From assembly GCA_017654935.2 (NCBI GenBank), contig CM065700.1, forward strand, positions 46,645,635-46,709,634: DNA of 64,000 nucleotides. Reading direction: 5' to 3'. The position numbers and the translations under genes are program-made. Below the pieces are notes generated by a model. The model was not told where the DNA came from. It worked only from the letters and a program-made list of their open reading frames with translations, and searched no databases. Of the stretch, positions 59,311 to 64,000 are shown piece after piece (position 1 is the stretch's first letter; every line of letters begins with the position of its first letter). Source of the DNA: Phymorhynchus buccinoides. Its lineage: Eukaryota > Mollusca > Gastropoda > Neogastropoda > Raphitomidae.

Positions 59311-59814
59311 TCTGCACTCATTTGACAGGAAACTGGGTGATCGACAAAGACGAATTTTGTGTGCATTTTTACATACATTTTGCCTTCTGTTCGCAAGAAC
59401 AAGTCTTTAGTTTGTAGATAATACATCTGGAGAAAAAAAAATGTCATACATTCTTTGAAACTAAAATCTTTGCAGGGAGATTTTAGAGCAAGTTTTAGTC
59501 TCTTATTAACCACACAAGTTCTTTTCTTTTGATTTGAGAAGTCGTGTTAACTCATCAGCTACACAACCATAGAGAGTATACCCCTTCACTGCCAGAGAAA
59601 AAAACACTGAGAAATTAACAATTTTCTTATTTTAAAAAAGACCTATCAGACTCAGTCTGAAAAAAATGGTCGAGATATTGCAGAATTAACTGATTTTATT
59701 TAAAGTCTGTTCACACAATGTGATAGAGTAATATAAAAAATAAAAAGATAAATAAATTAAGTGCAGTTTTGTGATTGTGTATACCTGCGTGTATGTAGCC
59801 CGTGCACATGCGAG

Positions 59815-59831
59815 AGTGTGCATATGTGGGC

Positions 59832-59863
<32 letters not shown>

Positions 59864-60025
59864 CAGACCGAGAGAGAGAGAGAGAGAGGAGTAGATGCGG
59901 AGAGTAGATGAGCCTGTGACAAAAGGTGAAAAGTGACACCCAACAGGTATGTCCAGAGTGACAACCAACAGGTATGTCCAGAGTGACACCCAACAGGTAT
60001 GTCCAGAGTGACACCCAACAGTGAT
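59815..60025. repeat. (GT)n/(GA)n and 26-bp minisatellite, right arm
   Basis: Microsatellite at 59832-59888, then AGGTATGTCCAGAGTGACAC units; mirror of 27246-27420 without the 487-bp insertion. Confidence 0.85.
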
Positions 60026-60029
60026 TGCA

Positions 60030-60825
60030 CAGAATGCAAGATCTAGCAGACACAATGGGTATTTTTTGCTTCATTTTGGTGTACAAATGTGATAAATTAG
60101 TGATCAATGCATTTTGGTATCATTTTTGCAAAGACATCCACATGAATTCCTTCAATTATTTGAACAAAAACTGTTGACATACTGCTAGACATACAGAAAA
60201 TCATTTTTGTGCAAAAACAAATTTGTTCATATGAAAATATAATTTTTGTTGACTGTGATGTCTTTTTAAAACACCAAGTATAGCCTTGCAAAATGTCCAG
60301 TGAAATCCTTCCCTATTATGGTTATCTTGCATTATTACTGTTGGTTGTCACTGTGGACATACGCCATCAAATTGTTTCATAATACACCCTTCTATGTCAT
60401 GAAATTATTTTCAAGCATGAAAACTGCAGTGAAATAACCCAACTGCAACATCATAAGCATTAAAACTTATTTAGCTGCACAGAATCAACTTTTACAAGGA
60501 AAACTAAAACTGTAGGTGGACATACAGTACTTTTTGCAGTTGGCGGACATACACCAAGTCTTTTGCTCATCAAAGACACAATTTAAACAAAAATATGTTG
60601 TCTTATGGTGTACAAGATTATTTCATTAACATCTTTAGAGGAGACACAGATAAAACTTTCAATTTCAATTGTATGACTATTTTTTAGAGGTCCAAACTGT
60701 TGGTTGTCACCAGGACGACCTTTTGTCACAGGCTCAGATGTAAGTACACGTGCATGTTTATGTGTTCATGTCTGTTCATGAATGCAAGAAAAACAAGTTT
60801 CAATAGTGTCTCTTTCACAATTCAA
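60030..60825. other. Intergenic, nothing recognised
   Basis: Mirror of 25936-26750; no gene. Confidence 0.4.
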
Positions 60826-61770
60826 TAGTTCCAGAATCGAGCACCCAGGTAGCCCTCACGTTCAGGGGGGGAAGACTTCACTGTTCCACATGATGACATT
60901 CTAGCTATAGAACAGCCTAAAAGCGATGATGGTCAGTAGTTCCAGAATTGAGCACCCAGGTAGCCCTCACGTTCAGGGGGGGGAAGACTTCACTGTTCCA
61001 CATGATGACATTCTAGCTAGACAGGCATGGGAATTAGAGAAGACAAAAAAGACTGAAAATTGGGGTCTGGAAGCAGGCATAGGAACAAGGAATAATAAAA
61101 CAACAACTGAAAACCGTGTGTGTTGGGATACAGCCCCCAGAAAATGAAGCTTCTTCTGTTATCTAAGCCTTAAAAACAGTATTAGAGATAAGACTGATAT
61201 ATTTAGTTCATTTTGCATTCATTTATAACCAATAACTTAAGTCTTACTCATTGGGCTTCTTGTCCTCTTGGACCATCAAAAAAGCTGAAACTTGCAAAAA
61301 AAGACTGAAGAGGACCATCAAAAAAGCTGAAATCAGCCAAAAGACTGACAATTCCCATGCCTGATAGAACAACCTAAAAGCGATGATGGTCAGTAGTTCC
61401 AGAATCGAGCACCCAGGTAGCCCTCACGTTCAGGGGGGCGGAAGACTTCACTGTTCCACATGATGACAGTCTTGCTATAGAACAGCCTGAAAGCGATGAT
61501 GGTCAGTAGTTCCAGAATCGAGCACCCAGGTAGCCCTCACGTTCAGGGGGGCGGAAGACTTCACTGTTCCACATGATGACAGTCTTGCTATAGAACAGCC
61601 TGAAAGCGATGATGGTCAGTAGTTCCAGAATCGAGCACCCAGGTAGCCCTCACGTTCAGGGGGGCGGAAGACTTCACTGTTCCACATGATGACAGTCTTG
61701 CTATAGAACAGCCTGAAAGCGATGATGGTCAGTAGTTCCAGAATCGTGGACCCAGGTATCCCTCCGGCTC
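60825..61770 (-). repeat. GLE1 terminal-codon/3'UTR array, right arm, about 6 units
   Basis: CAGTAGTTCCAGAATCGAGC units (reverse complement of the GLE1 coding end), each with 'cacgttcagggggg' and 'aagcgatgatggt'. Two more units than in the left arm; one is split by the element at 61022-61363. Confidence 0.9.
61022..61363. mobile_element. 342-bp TIR element, right arm only
   Basis: Perfect 14-bp inverted ends CAGGCATGGGAATT / AATTCCCATGCCTG. The interior repeats 'aaaaaagctgaaa' and 'aaaagactga'. No clear target duplication. Absent from all left-arm units. Confidence 0.75.
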
Positions 61771-61941
61771 TGGGATGAGGGCGTTGTTTCTCATGGTGGT
61801 CTCCAGGAAGGTCTCCAGGCGGATGACGGGCCCGCTGCCCGCGGCAACACCCTTCAGCTTGGGCAGGAACACCTTGATGAGGAAGTAGATCAGCTTGACG
61901 AACTGCACACGGTACGCCTTCAACAGGAAACTGCCCGTCAC
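61729..61941 (-). CDS. GLE1: GLE1 terminal exon, right-arm copy (partial gene)
   Basis: Minus-strand VTGSFLLKAYRVQFVKLIYF to GYLGPRFWNY and stop, 70 residues identical to the left copy; acceptor TGATCCTCAG. The rest of this second GLE1 gene must lie right of the window. Confidence 0.93.
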   Translation of the reverse strand: MTGSFLLKAYRVQFVKLIYFLIKVFLPKLKGVAAGSGPVIRLETFLETTMRNNALIPEPEGYLGPRFWNY

Positions 61942-63045
61942 CTGAGGATCAAAGAAAACAAAAGAACCCTTAATGTAGATCTATGTACTGTCAGAATTAA
62001 AGCAGCTTCATGAACTGCACGCGATCTGCCTTCAACAGGAAACTGCCCGTCACCTGAGGATCAAAGAAAACAAAAGAACCCTTAATGTAGATCTATGTAC
62101 TGTCAGAATTAAAGCAGCTTCATGAACTGCACGCGATCTGCCTTCAACAGGAAACTGCCCGTCACCTGACGATCAAAGAAAACAAAAGAACCCTTAATGT
62201 AGATGTACTGTCAGAATTAAAGCAGCTTCATGAACTGCACGCGATCTGCCTTCAACAGGAAACTGCCCGTCACCTGACGATCAAAGAAAACAAAAGAACC
62301 CTTAATGTAGATCTATGTACTGTCAGAATTAAAGCAGCTTCATGAACTGCACGCGATCTGCCTTCAACAGGAAACTGCCCGTCACCTGACGATCAAAGAA
62401 AACAAAAGAACCCTTAATGTAGATGTACTGTCAGAATTAAAGCAGCTTCATGAACTGCACGCGATCTGCCTTCAACAGGAAACTGCCCGTCACCTGACGA
62501 TCAAAGAAAACAAAAGAACCCTTAATGTAGATGTACTGTCAGAATTAAAGCAGCTTCATGAACTGCACGTCTGCCTTCAACAGGAAACTGCCCGTCACCT
62601 GACGATCAAAGAAAACAAAAGAACCCTTAATGTAGATGTACTGTCAGAATTAAAGCAGCTTCATGAACTGCACGCGATCTGCCTTCAGAAGGAAACTGCC
62701 TGTCACCTGATGATCAAAGAAAACAAAAAGAACCCTTAAACCCCTTGACTGCCAGAGAATATTTAAAGAAAAAATCATTGGGCAAAAATTAATCATGCCA
62801 TGAAAAAAGACAACTGATATAGCCAATCTGGCATAATGGTGCTGGGGATATAACTCTCTTGACTGTGTTAGACAAAAAAGCCAGCATATCAGAGTTATTC
62901 CTCTTCATCTGATGACATCAAGTCAGTACGTGGTACGTTGGTGGCAGTCAAGGGGTTAATTGTAGATGTATTGTCAAAATTAAAGCAGCTTCATGAACTG
63001 AACGCGATCTGCCTTCAGAAGGAAACTGCCTGTCACCTAAAAATA
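61942..63045 (-). repeat. Exon-12 acceptor-side array, right arm, about 8 copies
   Basis: Units with acceptor-like ..CAG, exon sequence VTGSFLLKADRVQFMKLL and stop, as on the left, but more copies and more uniform (all 'gcgatctgccttcaacaggaaactgcccgtcac' except the last two, which keep the older 'cagaaggaaactgcctgtcac'). Confidence 0.92.
62740..62955. mobile_element. TTAA MITE, right arm
   Basis: CCCCTTGACTGCCAGAG and TGGCAGTCAAGGGG with TTAA flanks; mirror of 24699-24916, one extra A at its left flank. Confidence 0.8.
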
Positions 63046-63224
63046 AGTAAAAGTAAGAACCTTTATTTGAGAGACTTTGTCATAAAAAAAAGTTTTGGGG
63101 GGTAGAGTCAAGGCGCTTGCATTCACTGAATCACACGCAGATATGCTTACATTTCTCCCTCATTCGAGTTCGAATCTGGGTACAGGGGGATTTTTTCATC
63201 TCACTTTGCACTAGGCCTTACTGT

Positions 63225-63490
63225 TTGAATGTGGAGTCTTTCGGATGAGGACGATAAACCGAGGTCCCCTGTGCCCATGCACTCAGCCACACGTGTAGCA
63301 CAATTTGTCATTTTGTCCAAATGTCCCCCCAACCCAACCCCCTTTCTTCCTCATCAAACTACACAAAATCGCATGCAAAAAACACAAAAAAAACGGGTGG
63401 CGCGCCTCTGACTGAGACGCTCTCTCCAGGTTGGGAGCAACCCGAATTTCACAGAGAACGCCTCTGTGACTATAAAGTACCAAATACCCA
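63225..63490 (+). repeat. SINE-like repeat, right arm
   Basis: CTTTCGGATGAGGACGATAAA, GGTGGCGCGCCTCTGACTGA, 'cgcctctgtgactataaagtacc'; mirror of 24170-24440. Confidence 0.6.
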
Positions 63491-63509
63491 CACACCTGCA
63501 GCATGTCGT

Positions 63510-64000
63510 AGATACAGAGCTGATTCTAGGATTTTGAAAAAAGGGGGGGCATTCCCCCCCCATATGATTGAAAAAAGAGGGGCAGGTCCCCCCCTAAGAA
63601 TAAAAAAAAAGGGGGGATTGGTGGCAGGTCCACTGGATACAAGGGAAAACGGCTTTAAACACACTTTGCACTGCATTCCCCCACTCTCCATCCTGGACAG
63701 CCATGGCCACTTCTTCAGCCAGTCGTCTTGGAACCGGTGTTCCCTTGCACTGGCGCGTGTTATCGGGGCTGCTTCTCCGAGTTTTTGGATGTAGTCGCCG
63801 TTTCTTCAAGCTCTTCTCCACACTCATCATGTGGCACAGACTGCTTTTTTTTTTTCACTTTGCTTCCGCGAAAGTCAAAATCAAGGAGCGTGACTACACG
63901 CTTCAATTTCGAAGAAAATCCAATATGGCGGCTTAAACTCTAGCAAGTTCTCGCCGGTATTCAAGATGAATGAGATGAACACGATTGATTTGTTGATTGA
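63510..64000 (-). mobile_element. TIR element with zinc-finger-type ORF, right arm, cut by window edge
   Basis: Starts CAGAGCTGATTCTAG next to AGATA (the TATCT duplication inverted). Its minus-strand peptide contains MESGGMQCKVCLKP, retaining the Cys-x2-Cys lost in the left copy, but upstream the frame is shifted, so neither copy is fully open. Confidence 0.65.

Overview
ORGANISM. Eukaryotic, repeat-rich, intron-rich genomic DNA from an invertebrate, most likely a lophotrochozoan such as a mollusc. This is inferred from the divergence of the two conserved proteins from their vertebrate forms and from the many short non-autonomous transposons, CR1-like retrotransposon pieces and microsatellites. 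The species cannot be named from sequence alone. LAYOUT. (1) 1-25.6 kb, + strand: most of a GLE1 gene (mRNA-export mediator at the nuclear pore). Twelve coding exons (709-25594) run from a Ser-Pro-rich region through a coiled coil to the complete C-terminal GLE1 domain and stop codon; the first exon(s) lie left of the window. (2) 25.6-32 kb: intergenic, holding short DNA transposons and minisatellites. (3) 32-39.4 kb, - strand: a complete four-exon MRPL50 gene (mitochondrial ribosomal protein mL50), tail-to-tail with GLE1. (4) 39.7-41.2 kb: a dead CR1-like reverse-transcriptase fragment. (5) 41.4-44.7 kb: a 20-bp satellite broken by exactly 500 N (42241-42740). (6) 42.7-64 kb: the same sequence again in reverse order and orientation: satellite, CR1-like fragment, second MRPL50 (+ strand, 47264-54494), intergenic arrays, last GLE1 exon (- strand, 61729-61941), and on past the right edge. 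The window is therefore a very large inverted repeat with its axis at the gap. At least 18.5 kb of left arm (23692-42240) pairs with 42741-64000. WHAT STANDS OUT. First, nearly every exon has been tandemly duplicated across one of its boundaries: 9 of 12 GLE1 exons and exons 3 and 4 of MRPL50 are each followed or preceded by 2 to 20 partial copies that carry an exon end, usually its splice site or stop codon, and some flanking intron. Second, coding sequence is almost identical in the two arms (a few substitutions), yet the arms differ by at least seven transposon insertions, six of them with clean target-site duplications and most with a visible empty site in the other arm, and by large copy-number changes in the arrays. 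That pattern fits either two haplotypes joined head-to-head by the assembler through the satellite gap, or a real recent palindromic duplication. HOW THE GENES RELATE. GLE1 and MRPL50 belong to unrelated pathways (nuclear mRNA export; mitochondrial translation) and are simply convergent neighbours. Exon boundaries below were read from splice consensus and reading-frame continuity, without transcript data.
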